A DNA stretch of 33,454 nt from Methanobacteriota archaeon. GTDB taxonomy: Archaea; Thermoplasmatota; Poseidoniia; Poseidoniales; Poseidoniaceae. The stretch lies in the NCBI GenBank assembly GCA_002689345.1, contig NZFU01000010.1:1-33454 (forward strand), in the 5' to 3' direction. Of the stretch, positions 17,702-26,559 are shown piece after piece. A program made the position numbers and the translations under genes. Below the pieces are notes generated by a model. That model saw only the letters and a list, made by a program, of their open reading frames with translations. It was not told where the DNA came from and did not search any database. Position 1 is the stretch's first letter. Each line of letters begins with the position of its first letter.

Positions 17702-19464
17702 TCAGAGGAGGCTGAACGGTTTCTTTCATCCTCTGCTTTGGCTACTGCAATACCATCTTCAACATCGACCTTGCGCAGAATTATGACTCCTGCAATAATC
17801 AATGTAGATAGTGCGAAAATACCGACTCTTGAGTCAAACCACACAGTCATCAGTGAGTAAATTAGAGGACCAAGTAAAGCTGCTACTTTTCCAAAGAATC
17901 CGAAGAAACCGAAGAACTCGGCAGACCTTGTTTCAGGGACCATCTGTCCAAACATTGAGCGAGCAAGTCCTTGAGATCCACCTAGTAGGGCTCCTGCAAA
18001 TACGCCCAGTAGTAGGAATTGGAAGAATACGGTCATTCCAAGTGGTGCCCAAACCCAAGAGCGTACAGTTTCAGGGATGAAATCAAGCGTGCCATCTCCA
18101 AGGTTAGATGGATGATCTATCCCCACTCCTGTTTGTCCTCCTAATTCACCCTCTTCAACACTATATGAGAATCGGGATTCATCCATTGAGGCATCTAGTG
18201 TAGCAAGGTTTTCAGCAGTCAAATCTACTGCCATTGGAATCGGCTTACCATCCTCGTCAAAGGCCCATTTGACTGCATATCCTTGCCTTTTCACATCATC
18301 ATTTTCTTCAACAGGTAAAATATCTTCATTATCTAATGCCCATATTTGTTCATCATCATCTGGAAGTGCTGCTATGTTGTTCACATCTTCTCTGGCTTCT
18401 ACAACATATGTGCCATTTTCTTCATCCCAGGTGTATTGGATGTCGAATTCATCATGGTTTTCGAGTTCTAGTGGTGCGAATGAGAGCGCCCCTACTATGA
18501 CAAAACACCAACATACTAATGAAAATTGCAGCGCCTTCTTAGTGCCCCATTTTTCTGCTAATTTAGTAAATCCAATTGCTGCAGGAGCGGCTACGAATTG
18601 TATAATTACAATCGTCACAATCAGTCCGGTTAATGTTAGTCCAAGAACAACGACTCCGAATACTCCTGCTAGAGCAGTAACTGAATTTATTCCATCGATA
18701 AAACAGAAGTAAGCAATCATGTAAATGAATAGTGTTCTGAAACTCTTGATGCCTTTCAAGGTAGAATATACTTCACCAAGAGCCATCTTAGTGGAGGCTA
18801 CCAATCCCATTGGTTCCATTTCATCTTCAATATGTGGTTCAGGTACTAGGTTGAAGGTCATTTGAGCGAATCCAAGCCACCATAGTCCAGAGGAGGCCAT
18901 GACGAATGGAATCACCCACGACCCATCAAGAGTTTGCACCATTACCAAGTGAACAACAAGTAGGATGCCACCACCTAGGTAACCTGCTGCAAATGCCTTG
19001 TTGGAAATCGAATCCATTTCAGTATCTTTGCCCATGTGTGGAAGAAGTGCATTGTAGAATACTCCTGCTCCATTCAGGCCAACATTCGCAATCATGAACA
19101 TAATTAGGGCCCAAATCCACCCCATTGACACACCAAGGAATGGGGATGCTGCTAACAGAACACAAGAAATCGCACCAACCCATGTCAATATTCTGAGCCA
19201 CCACATTTTGATCATTCTACGGTCGGCAATAACTCCCAAAGATGGCGCACATAGTGCAACAATCAGGGCTCCAACCATCACTGCTCCTGAAAACATAGCA
19301 TCAGCAGTCCATTCTGAGCCAAGGAATTTAGTTGAAATTCCGTTTGCCTCAGCAAATAGGTAAGCGAACCATGCTGGGAATACAGCAGTTGTTACTGATG
19401 TTTCAAATGCACTCTTTCCCCAATCATATGCACAATATCCTCGTACGCGTTGGTCTTCTGCCAT
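17698..19464 (-). CDS. MFS transporter, UMF1/Atg22-like, with large acidic inter-TM insert
   Basis: 588 aa; RGYCAYDWGKSAFETSVTTAVFPAWFAYLFAEANG, GVIADRRMIKMWW, LLGGSQGLARSMFGQMVPETRSAEFFGFFGFFGKVAALLGPLIYS. Confidence 0.85.
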   Translation of the reverse strand: MAEDQRVRGYCAYDWGKSAFETSVTTAVFPAWFAYLFAEANGISTKFLGSEWTADAMFSGAVMVGALIVALCAPSLGVIADRRMIKMWWLRILTWVGAISCVLLAASPFLGVSMGWIWALIMFMIANVGLNGAGVFYNALLPHMGKDTEMDSISNKAFAAGYLGGGILLVVHLVMVQTLDGSWVIPFVMASSGLWWLGFAQMTFNLVPEPHIEDEMEPMGLVASTKMALGEVYSTLKGIKSFRTLFIYMIAYFCFIDGINSVTALAGVFGVVVLGLTLTGLIVTIVIIQFVAAPAAIGFTKLAEKWGTKKALQFSLVCWCFVIVGALSFAPLELENHDEFDIQYTWDEENGTYVVEAREDVNNIAALPDDDEQIWALDNEDILPVEENDDVKRQGYAVKWAFDEDGKPIPMAVDLTAENLATLDASMDESRFSYSVEEGELGGQTGVGIDHPSNLGDGTLDFIPETVRSWVWAPLGMTVFFQFLLLGVFAGALLGGSQGLARSMFGQMVPETRSAEFFGFFGFFGKVAALLGPLIYSLMTVWFDSRVGIFALSTLIIAGVIILRKVDVEDGIAVAKAEDERNRSASSE

Positions 19465-19555
19465 AGTTGACGAGTTACATTTTGCTTTATGATGGTTGGG
19501 CAGGATTTGATTTCCGGCACATGATTCAATAACAACATCATATCAAGCGGCTTCA

Positions 19556-20569
19556 ATGGTGTACACTCCACCACCTGAAAACACGCATGCTTCCTTGGTG
19601 GAAGCTATGCAAAAGATGGATGGTGTGGAATTCGACCTACGTCTCACTGCTGATGACCAATTGGTTGTGCATCACGACCACATAGTTTCTATTCCAAATG
19701 AAATGCTAGATGGGCGTTCAAAAATTGTTGAAGAATGGGATTTAGCTGATCTGGAAAAGGTTGGTTTTTGCTCTTTTGAGAGGTTAATGTCTGACAAGGA
19801 ATGGCTAATTCCTTGGCAAGAGCACTCAAAAGTGGCATGCTTGGAAATCAAAAGAAGTCTACCTGTCATTGCAAAAGACCCTACTTCTCGGATGGCACGA
19901 ATAATGGAGTTAGCTAGTGAAATGGTTGACGAGGCGGGGATTCATCAACAAGCTGCGGTTTTCTATGCCTTCCATCGACCTATGGCAAAGGTGGCTAAAT
20001 TATCAGGATCTGATCGGCCATGGTCCAGGTTGCTTCCAATTGTACCTAGGACGGGGTCACATAATAGCAAAAGATTACGAGCGTTACCAGAGTTTTTTGC
20101 TAACTCGTTTAATCGATTACTAAGGTCCCAGAGGAATTCTGGTGCTCCCATGATGCCATGTGCAGTAGATTATTTCGAAGGATTCAAGCGGTATATTCAC
20201 CTTGGAAGGCCAGTAGGTCTCAAAGGAAGACAATTGAGACGTTTAGAAAAAATCAAGGCTGATTTCCCTGTTTATGTTTGGCCAGGTCACCCTTATCTGG
20301 AGAGAGATTTACTGGATGCAGGTTTGTCTATTTTGACTGATTATGCTGACCCTGAACTGAAGTTACCATGTGGTAGTAATAGATGGTTAAGGCCTGCAAC
20401 CATGCCACTGACAGATGACCAGTGGCTTGGATTGAAGAATGGAATTATTCCCGAAGATATTGCTCCATGGCATGAATTAAGTGATGAGCAATTAGGTTGG
20501 GATGCTGTAAGAATCATCGGTCACAGAGGTTGTGGAAAAACCTCGAGACCAGTTATTCAATCAATATGA
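19556..20569 (+). CDS. Glycerophosphodiester phosphodiesterase (GDPD)-like protein, apparently circularly permuted
   Basis: 337 aa; PPPENTHASLVEAMQKMDGVEFDLRLTADDQLVVHHDHIV at the N-terminus, CLEIKRSLP, VFYAFHRPMAKVAKL, FPVYVWPGHPYLERDLLDAGLSILTDYADPE, and C-terminal VRIIGHRGCGKTSRP. Confidence 0.8.
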   Translation: MVYTPPPENTHASLVEAMQKMDGVEFDLRLTADDQLVVHHDHIVSIPNEMLDGRSKIVEEWDLADLEKVGFCSFERLMSDKEWLIPWQEHSKVACLEIKRSLPVIAKDPTSRMARIMELASEMVDEAGIHQQAAVFYAFHRPMAKVAKLSGSDRPWSRLLPIVPRTGSHNSKRLRALPEFFANSFNRLLRSQRNSGAPMMPCAVDYFEGFKRYIHLGRPVGLKGRQLRRLEKIKADFPVYVWPGHPYLERDLLDAGLSILTDYADPELKLPCGSNRWLRPATMPLTDDQWLGLKNGIIPEDIAPWHELSDEQLGWDAVRIIGHRGCGKTSRPVIQSI

Positions 20570-21756
20570 CGAAGAGTTTGTTCTTCAGCGATGTATTTTG
20601 GACGGTAGATTGGGATTCCCTTTCCATTTCTCATCACAGTTCTTTCGTCTACAATTTGTGCTCCAATTCCTGCAACCCGCGCCCATCCAAAGAAGGTGGT
20701 GTAGTACTCAGCATCTTGTAGCCCAACATAGTTGAGTAGAGTTCCGCTAGCGATATCGACATTTGCATTAGGGTTTCGAATCTTTGGATTTTCAGATAGT
20801 ACCATCGGTGCAACTTGGCGTAACACACGAATGATTCTGAAGTATTCATCATCAGGGCAAATCTCTTCTCCCAATGCGAATTGAGCAGACGCCCTTGGGT
20901 CTTCAGTTCGTAGAACTGCATGTCCAAATCCAAATACAGGACGCTTTGCTTCCAATTCACCGCGAACAAATCTTTCTACTTCAGCAGGGTCTGAAGTTCC
21001 GATTCTCTTTACGAATTCAAAACACGATTGATTAGCACGCCCATGCAATGGGCCAGAAAGAGCATTCATAGCTCCAGCCATCGATGAATAAACAGTAGCA
21101 TGGCCACTAGCGACGGCCTTGCCTGCAAATGTGGAGAGATTACCTCCTCCATGGTCCATGTGTAACACTAGGTAGGTTGACAGGACACGATTCATTACAG
21201 CATTGTCTACATTGTCAAGATCTAGAGTTTTGGTAAATCGCCCTACCAGTGGGAGAGAGAGGTCGTCTTCAGGAATATTCTCAATTCGGTTTTCCCGGTA
21301 GCGGAAAATCAACCCCATCAATCGAGGCATTCGAGCAATGAGATTCATGGCATCTTCTCGCCAATCATCGACTCCACCTAACATTCCAAGTGAATGAATG
21401 CCTATTGAAAGCCAATCCATCGGATGGCCATCTTTTGGAAGAGTAGCTAGTATTTGTTCAAGGCCATCGGGAATTTCCCCACGAGATTGCAAGTCATTTC
21501 TGAACTCAACAGATTGTTCAATATTTGGCAATTCTTTGTGAAATAGAAGATATACGATGTCTTCGGGTGACATCATGGCTAATTCACTAATTGGATATCC
21601 ACAGTAATGAACCCCCTCGTCCGGAGTGACATATGATGTTCTGCAAGTACCGACAGGGACCCCTCGCAAACCTGTATTCAGGTGGGCAGTGGTCAAGTCT
21701 AGAAGGGACTCTTCATCACTCATGATTTTCCACCAAGCACAGGGAAAAGCCACCAC
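20557..21756 (-). CDS. gltA: Citrate synthase
   Basis: 399 aa; GLRGVPVGTCRTSYVTPDEGVHYCGYPISEL, LDHGG-type segment VLHMDHGGGNLSTFAGKAVASG, GPLHGRANQ, FGFGHAVLRTEDPRA, PNANVDIASGTLLNYVGL. Likely start is the internal MSDEESLLDL. Confidence 0.95.
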   Translation of the reverse strand: MVAFPCAWWKIMSDEESLLDLTTAHLNTGLRGVPVGTCRTSYVTPDEGVHYCGYPISELAMMSPEDIVYLLFHKELPNIEQSVEFRNDLQSRGEIPDGLEQILATLPKDGHPMDWLSIGIHSLGMLGGVDDWREDAMNLIARMPRLMGLIFRYRENRIENIPEDDLSLPLVGRFTKTLDLDNVDNAVMNRVLSTYLVLHMDHGGGNLSTFAGKAVASGHATVYSSMAGAMNALSGPLHGRANQSCFEFVKRIGTSDPAEVERFVRGELEAKRPVFGFGHAVLRTEDPRASAQFALGEEICPDDEYFRIIRVLRQVAPMVLSENPKIRNPNANVDIASGTLLNYVGLQDAEYYTTFFGWARVAGIGAQIVDERTVMRNGKGIPIYRPKYIAEEQTLRHID

Positions 21757-21856
21757 GGTATAAGGGCGACGCTAATTTTCATCGACAGAATCAGTTCCGG
21801 TGTATTTTGGAACACCTAGTGTTTTGGAGGCGAGATGTAACTTTTGTCAAAAAGTT

Positions 21857-22321
21857 TCATCGCTTTTTTATCGGCCATTCACGAAAGCCTCTCGTAGCAT
21901 CTCTATCAACGATTATTTTGTTTCTAATCGTATTTCCGTCAATGATGAAAGCCTCTTCAGATTCTAATCCTGGGCATTCACTAACCGTTTTTTTCCATGA
22001 CCTGTCCGAACGAACATTTTCAGCCCAAAAAGGGAATGATCTACATTGGGCTGGTCGTGATTCATATGTAGTGCACTTTTTGTCCTCATCAAGGTAAATA
22101 CAAATGTCGGTTAAAGGGTCAGATTTGAGAACCCATCTTCCATCCAAAGTTTGTCTACAATCTCTTTCTAACCATTCAGGGACCTCTAGCCCATGGTGTG
22201 AAGCCATTGTCTGAGCATCTTCGGGGCGTAGATATACAATTCCACCTGGCTGATCACAGCATTTACCACAATTGGGTTGGCATGAAAAAGGCACTCCTGC
22301 CATCCACCATGGTGGCTTCAT
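21857..22321 (-). CDS. YkgJ/CxxCxxCC-family cysteine-cluster protein
   Basis: 154 aa; FSCQPNCGKCCDQPGGIVYLRPEDA...CIYLDEDKKCTTYESRPAQCRSFPFW. Confidence 0.92.
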   Translation of the reverse strand: MKPPWWMAGVPFSCQPNCGKCCDQPGGIVYLRPEDAQTMASHHGLEVPEWLERDCRQTLDGRWVLKSDPLTDICIYLDEDKKCTTYESRPAQCRSFPFWAENVRSDRSWKKTVSECPGLESEEAFIIDGNTIRNKIIVDRDATRGFREWPIKKR

Positions 22322-24069
22322 TCTTCTTCACCTAATGGTGTCAGAATCCGGATAGGAGTTAGCATTGTATGTTCGGGTACCTGTGCGATATTTCCGAGTA
22401 GCATCTCAATCTCTCCGATTCTATCTGCAATTAGGATTAATTCTTCAACAGTTGCCTCTTTGCTCATCTGAGCGAGAGTGTACATTTCATTTTCTAACTC
22501 AGCTAATTCATTTGATTGCTCGATATGGTCTCGACTCATTTGTTCAAACATTTCGTCAGTCATACTGTTGATACTAGAAGTTGTTTCTCTAGCACGAACT
22601 TTGTCAAGACCTCTAATTTCGGCATCACGCTGAACTAAGAAATCATCTTTTTCATCTACAGTTAAGGTAGTTGTGACGTGAGGAATTAGATTTTCGCTGG
22701 TCAAAACTTCGTGAAGTTCATCCTTTTCTGCAATGGTTAGTTCTGGGACTTCCCAATTATCACTCAGTTCGGGAAGTGGTGCGTTTAATTCAACACCTCC
22801 AATGTCCGTTCCTGTATAGACGTGATCTAGAGTTTCATTAACCACTCTAGATGCAATGTCCTCTAAATCTTCTCGTTCAGTGAAAATTTCTTGTTCAGTT
22901 TGCTGAACAGGGACTTCATTGAGAATATTTGTCACATCATGTGCAGTGATTATTCTCTCACCTGATTCAATTGCCAAAGCCACCTTTTCGAACGCAGCAT
23001 CGGTACTTCTCCAATCACCATCTCCATGCTTGACAATTCGAGCAAGCATGGCATCATCGAGTAGTAGAGCGCGACCCCCTGCAGAGCGTCTCAAATGAGT
23101 TATTAGCGAAGAGGAACTTGGTTTTCTAATCCAAATACTTGTGGCAGAACGCATTACCTCCCATAATCTTCGGGCTTGCCATTCATTGGAATCAACCCTT
23201 GATGTGGCGATGACTTGTATTCCTAGATTTAGTGCATAATCAATCATTAAACCAATTTCTGTTGCAATTCTTTCCTCGGCTAAATGAAGGTCATCAATTG
23301 CGATTAAATTTGCATGAGCGACCGCATCTTCCCAACCCTCAGGTAAAGATTCCCAAGATCGCATTGCAGATATTGATAACAAGTGGACATTACCATCTTG
23401 TCTTCGAATCATCGCTTGAACAGATGCGCTAAGTATGTGTGATTTCCCACATCCGCTTTCACCCAAAACCAATAATGGATTCATGGTGATTCCCGGCTTG
23501 TCAATTACCTTTTCACAAGCCATCGATGCTCTGGAGTTTTCTTCAACCACATGCCAAGTTTTCCATGTATTGTGGTCGGATAAATGCTGAACTGGCGGCC
23601 ATTTCGGTCTAAATGATAAGTCCTTCAATGCATAATCAGTTGAGTTGGTGGAATAACCTCTTTGAGAGTCTAGGACTTCTGCCCAAATCGGTCTTCCATC
23701 TTTCAATACTCCGAGGGAATCACCTAGCATCTCATCTTCTATTTCATCAGTAACCTGTCTCTCTCTCATTCCGCCAATGCGCTTTGCAGCAATTTGAGCG
23801 AGAGAACTTTCGCCTTCATCCAAGTCAATACTTGGTCTCCACTGTGGAGCCTCTCCTAGGATTTGGTCAGCTACCATGTCAAATGCAGGCCGGGTTTTAA
23901 CACCGGTTCGAGTAATCAGGTCTCCATCTCTTGTGTCTTGAGTTTCAGAAACACCACGGAGTGTATTCAATTTGGAAAGTGCAGGTCTACCTGATGGGGA
24001 CTGCTTCCCTAGGGTCTGTCTAGCATTTGCAAGAGCAAGTTGGAGTTTTTCATGATGCGAAATCCTCAT
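22318..24069 (-). CDS. DnaA/Hda-like AAA+ ATPase with C-terminal coiled-coil-like extension
   Basis: 583 aa; NPLLVLGESGCGKSHILSASVQAMI (Walker A), NLIAIDDLHLAEERIATEIGLMIDYALNLGIQVIATSRVDSNEW (Walker B, sensor 1), LITHLRRSAGGRALLLDDAMLARIVKH. C-terminus rich in Glu/Leu heptad-like sequence. Confidence 0.8.
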   Translation of the reverse strand: MRISHHEKLQLALANARQTLGKQSPSGRPALSKLNTLRGVSETQDTRDGDLITRTGVKTRPAFDMVADQILGEAPQWRPSIDLDEGESSLAQIAAKRIGGMRERQVTDEIEDEMLGDSLGVLKDGRPIWAEVLDSQRGYSTNSTDYALKDLSFRPKWPPVQHLSDHNTWKTWHVVEENSRASMACEKVIDKPGITMNPLLVLGESGCGKSHILSASVQAMIRRQDGNVHLLSISAMRSWESLPEGWEDAVAHANLIAIDDLHLAEERIATEIGLMIDYALNLGIQVIATSRVDSNEWQARRLWEVMRSATSIWIRKPSSSSLITHLRRSAGGRALLLDDAMLARIVKHGDGDWRSTDAAFEKVALAIESGERIITAHDVTNILNEVPVQQTEQEIFTEREDLEDIASRVVNETLDHVYTGTDIGGVELNAPLPELSDNWEVPELTIAEKDELHEVLTSENLIPHVTTTLTVDEKDDFLVQRDAEIRGLDKVRARETTSSINSMTDEMFEQMSRDHIEQSNELAELENEMYTLAQMSKEATVEELILIADRIGEIEMLLGNIAQVPEHTMLTPIRILTPLGEEE

Positions 24070-25826
24070 TCCTCATCACCTTCTTCAAATTTCCATGATT
24101 GCAATTCTTTGTCGAGGTCAATTTTCCTCTGTGGTACACTAGATGCTTGAGATCTCTTGGAAACATTTCGTTTTATCTCCACACCTCTGGCTGCAAGTGG
24201 ACTGATTACTTTCTTTTGTGAAATACTATTTTCTGGAGATTTACCTACTGCTTTCGGTCCAAGTTTTGTTTCAGGTAGTTTTCTGATTCTGGTGGTAGAA
24301 TCTTGCCTTACTACATCTCCTAAATCTGTAGGTATCACATTTGGAATGGATGGTAATTGGCCTTCATTCCCCATTCCAATCACTGTTTTTGGGAGCGAAT
24401 CTGTTGACGGAATTTCTCCAATTACACGGTCACTCTTAGCAGCTGCAAGTCCTGCAAGTCGCATGTCGCCGTCATTCATGATAGCGGGGTGCTTTGCTTT
24501 GCGCCTTTTCATACGCTGTGGCTTACGAGGGCCCTTTGATTCGACCACGGGCTCTTCTTCCACAGTAGTCTCTTCTTCCTCTTCAGTGATGATGATTTCC
24601 TCTTCAGCAACTTCAATCGGTACTTCTTGAGGTTCAGGCATGGATTCCATTTCGATGGTTTCCTCTTCATCTTCAACCGTCTCTAATGTGAAAGACTCAG
24701 GGGTATTGGCCTCTAAATATTCTGCCAATCGTAGTAATTCCTCTTCTGTAGGAGGCGCCATTAGAGGGTGATCTAAAAGTGCATCAGGGTCACTATTCCA
24801 TGAATTAATAATTTCATCTTCTAAGTGCGGAGCCGCCCTCATCAATTGGGCAGATTCAGATTTACTCCATGCTCTTTTATCACATGAAATCAATAAGCAA
24901 TCATCCTCAAACCGCATTCTATCTCCCAATTCTCTAACCATGTCAATAACTGGTTTTGGTCCACAAATATTTGCGAGATACTCTAATCCCTCCAGTAGCA
25001 ACACTGCTCTTAGGTTGCCTTCTAAGAATCCGTATACAGTTCCCTTAATGGCATCTATATCAACAAATTGAACACCCTCGCCTTCCCGTTGCGACAACCA
25101 TAAGCAATCATCAGCAGGAATGCTATGGTTTACAACTAGATCCTCGCGTGTTTTTCTACTAATTACAAGCAAAGGCCTGCCATGATTTCTCAGTGTTGAT
25201 GCCAGACTAAAAAGCAATTCACCTTCATTGGAATGTACACTTCCTGGTTTCAGTAATGTGCCTCCTTGTACATGTCTGTGTACCATTGCTGCTGCCTTTG
25301 CTTTAACGAATTCAGGGGCATCCATCGATGCATCGATAGTTGGTAATTTACTTGCTTTAGTCCAACTATTGGAATGATTGCTAATGTCTTGCCACCATTT
25401 GGAGGATTTACTCTTCTCGGGCGCTTCAACATTCAATTTTGCAGTTGGATGTAGGTCCAATATTCTGTAAATATCTACATTCTCAATCAATTGTAGGACA
25501 CAATCGAGTTCAAGACAATCCGTTTCGATTTCAATCAGGGCATCAACCCCTTCTAAAATCGCTTCAGATTCATGAATTGCAGCCGAGACTGATCCATTGC
25601 TAACAACTACTTGGCCCACTCTAGGCATGGCCTCAGTAGGCGTTCTTTCACATCGAATGTAACCACTGGATTTGAGTTTAACCATCTCGTTAACCAAGGT
25701 TGCAAGAATGCCAGCGCCTCCGCGCCTCTCCTCGATAATATTACCTTGTGGTAACTCGACCATACGCACCCCTACGGGGTGGTTGGCGATTGCACCCTTC
25801 TTGAATGATGGGGGTGTTCTAAGCAT
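24066..25826 (-). CDS. DUF835-like protein with N-terminal effector-like domain and acidic/basic linker tail
   Basis: Track ORF extends to 25937; internal starts at 25826 (MLRTPPSFKKG) or 25763 (MVELPQGN) are more plausible given the divergent neighbour. LLVISRKTREDLVVNHSIPADDCLWLSQREGEGVQFVDIDAIKGTVYGFLEGNLRAVLLLEGLEYLANICGPKPVIDMVRELGDRMRFEDDCLLISCDKRAWSKSE resembles DUF835. Confidence 0.7.
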   Translation of the reverse strand: MLRTPPSFKKGAIANHPVGVRMVELPQGNIIEERRGGAGILATLVNEMVKLKSSGYIRCERTPTEAMPRVGQVVVSNGSVSAAIHESEAILEGVDALIEIETDCLELDCVLQLIENVDIYRILDLHPTAKLNVEAPEKSKSSKWWQDISNHSNSWTKASKLPTIDASMDAPEFVKAKAAAMVHRHVQGGTLLKPGSVHSNEGELLFSLASTLRNHGRPLLVISRKTREDLVVNHSIPADDCLWLSQREGEGVQFVDIDAIKGTVYGFLEGNLRAVLLLEGLEYLANICGPKPVIDMVRELGDRMRFEDDCLLISCDKRAWSKSESAQLMRAAPHLEDEIINSWNSDPDALLDHPLMAPPTEEELLRLAEYLEANTPESFTLETVEDEEETIEMESMPEPQEVPIEVAEEEIIITEEEEETTVEEEPVVESKGPRKPQRMKRRKAKHPAIMNDGDMRLAGLAAAKSDRVIGEIPSTDSLPKTVIGMGNEGQLPSIPNVIPTDLGDVVRQDSTTRIRKLPETKLGPKAVGKSPENSISQKKVISPLAARGVEIKRNVSKRSQASSVPQRKIDLDKELQSWKFEEGDEE

Positions 25827-25867
25827 TTTAACGAGGGTTTCATGTCCTTTGTGCTCTTGGCCAAACC

Positions 25868-26494
25868 ATGAACTCGCCGCGGGGGCTAATCGATTTTGAA
25901 AACACCCCGTTAGGTCGTGAATTAGTAAAATCAGCATTCAAGCAAAATTGTCTATTGGCAGTTGTATTTTCTGTCCTGACATTTATTGCACTATTTTGGG
26001 TAATGGATTTCCTATTTCTTTCAATAATAATTATCTTAATATTGTCATTGTTTTATTTTAGCACTGAAAGGTATGTTAATCGCAATCTCAAAGTACCATT
26101 GGTAGTTAATTTGAATCATCCGTTTATGGAGACAGATTCCGTAGGTAATTCTGAAATTATGGTTAAATTTTCAGATGAATGGATAGACCCTGGGAAGCAC
26201 CGATTGAAATTAGGTTCCGACTCAATTTTAAGTTGGGTAGTGCATAAGCAAAATGATGATTTTTCCTTGTTATCAACTTGGGACTCAAGTTTGAATGAAA
26301 AAACGCTTAACAAGCAACTTTCGATAATTAACCAAGCAATTTCTCTAAACAATGCTGTAAATGAATCCAATGATGAATTTGAAGACGCAAGGAGTAGAGA
26401 GAAACAGGAGTCTTCCTTACTGGAAAGAGAATGGCTACCTGAAGAAGAAATTGAAATCCAAGGCCCATTGTCACGAATATTCTCTCCTGAGTAA
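25868..26494 (+). CDS. Hypothetical protein with two TM helices
   Basis: 208 aa; LLAVVFSVLTFIALFWVMDFLFLSIIIILILSLFYF followed by a soluble region. Confidence 0.65.
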   Translation: MNSPRGLIDFENTPLGRELVKSAFKQNCLLAVVFSVLTFIALFWVMDFLFLSIIIILILSLFYFSTERYVNRNLKVPLVVNLNHPFMETDSVGNSEIMVKFSDEWIDPGKHRLKLGSDSILSWVVHKQNDDFSLLSTWDSSLNEKTLNKQLSIINQAISLNNAVNESNDEFEDARSREKQESSLLEREWLPEEEIEIQGPLSRIFSPE

Positions 26495-26516
26495 GAATCG
26501 CACTCAGTTGTGATTC
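26495..26516 (+). terminator. Candidate stem-loop directly after the stop codon
   Basis: GAATCGCA-CTCAGT-TGTGATTC: 8-bp stem with one G-U wobble, immediately after the TAA at 26492-26494. Confidence 0.3.
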
Positions 26517-26559
26517 AACACACCGTACCTTCAAATGGTTTATTCTCCGCACACACAAT

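Noticed and set aside
18269-18712. 147-aa plus-strand Ser-rich ORF inside the MFS gene
   Set aside because: Shadow of the acidic insert (Glu/Asp codons read as Ser/Phe on the opposite strand).
21807-22097. 96-aa plus-strand ORF
   Set aside because: Antisense to the clear YkgJ cysteine-cluster protein.
24157-24630. 157-aa plus-strand ORF inside the DUF835-like gene
   Set aside because: Shadow of the acidic/Ser-rich linker; low complexity (SSSTVVSSSSSVMM).
25827-25937. N-terminal extension of the DUF835-like ORF
   Set aside because: Overlaps the start of the divergent 25868 gene; internal ATGs at 25826 or 25763 are more credible.
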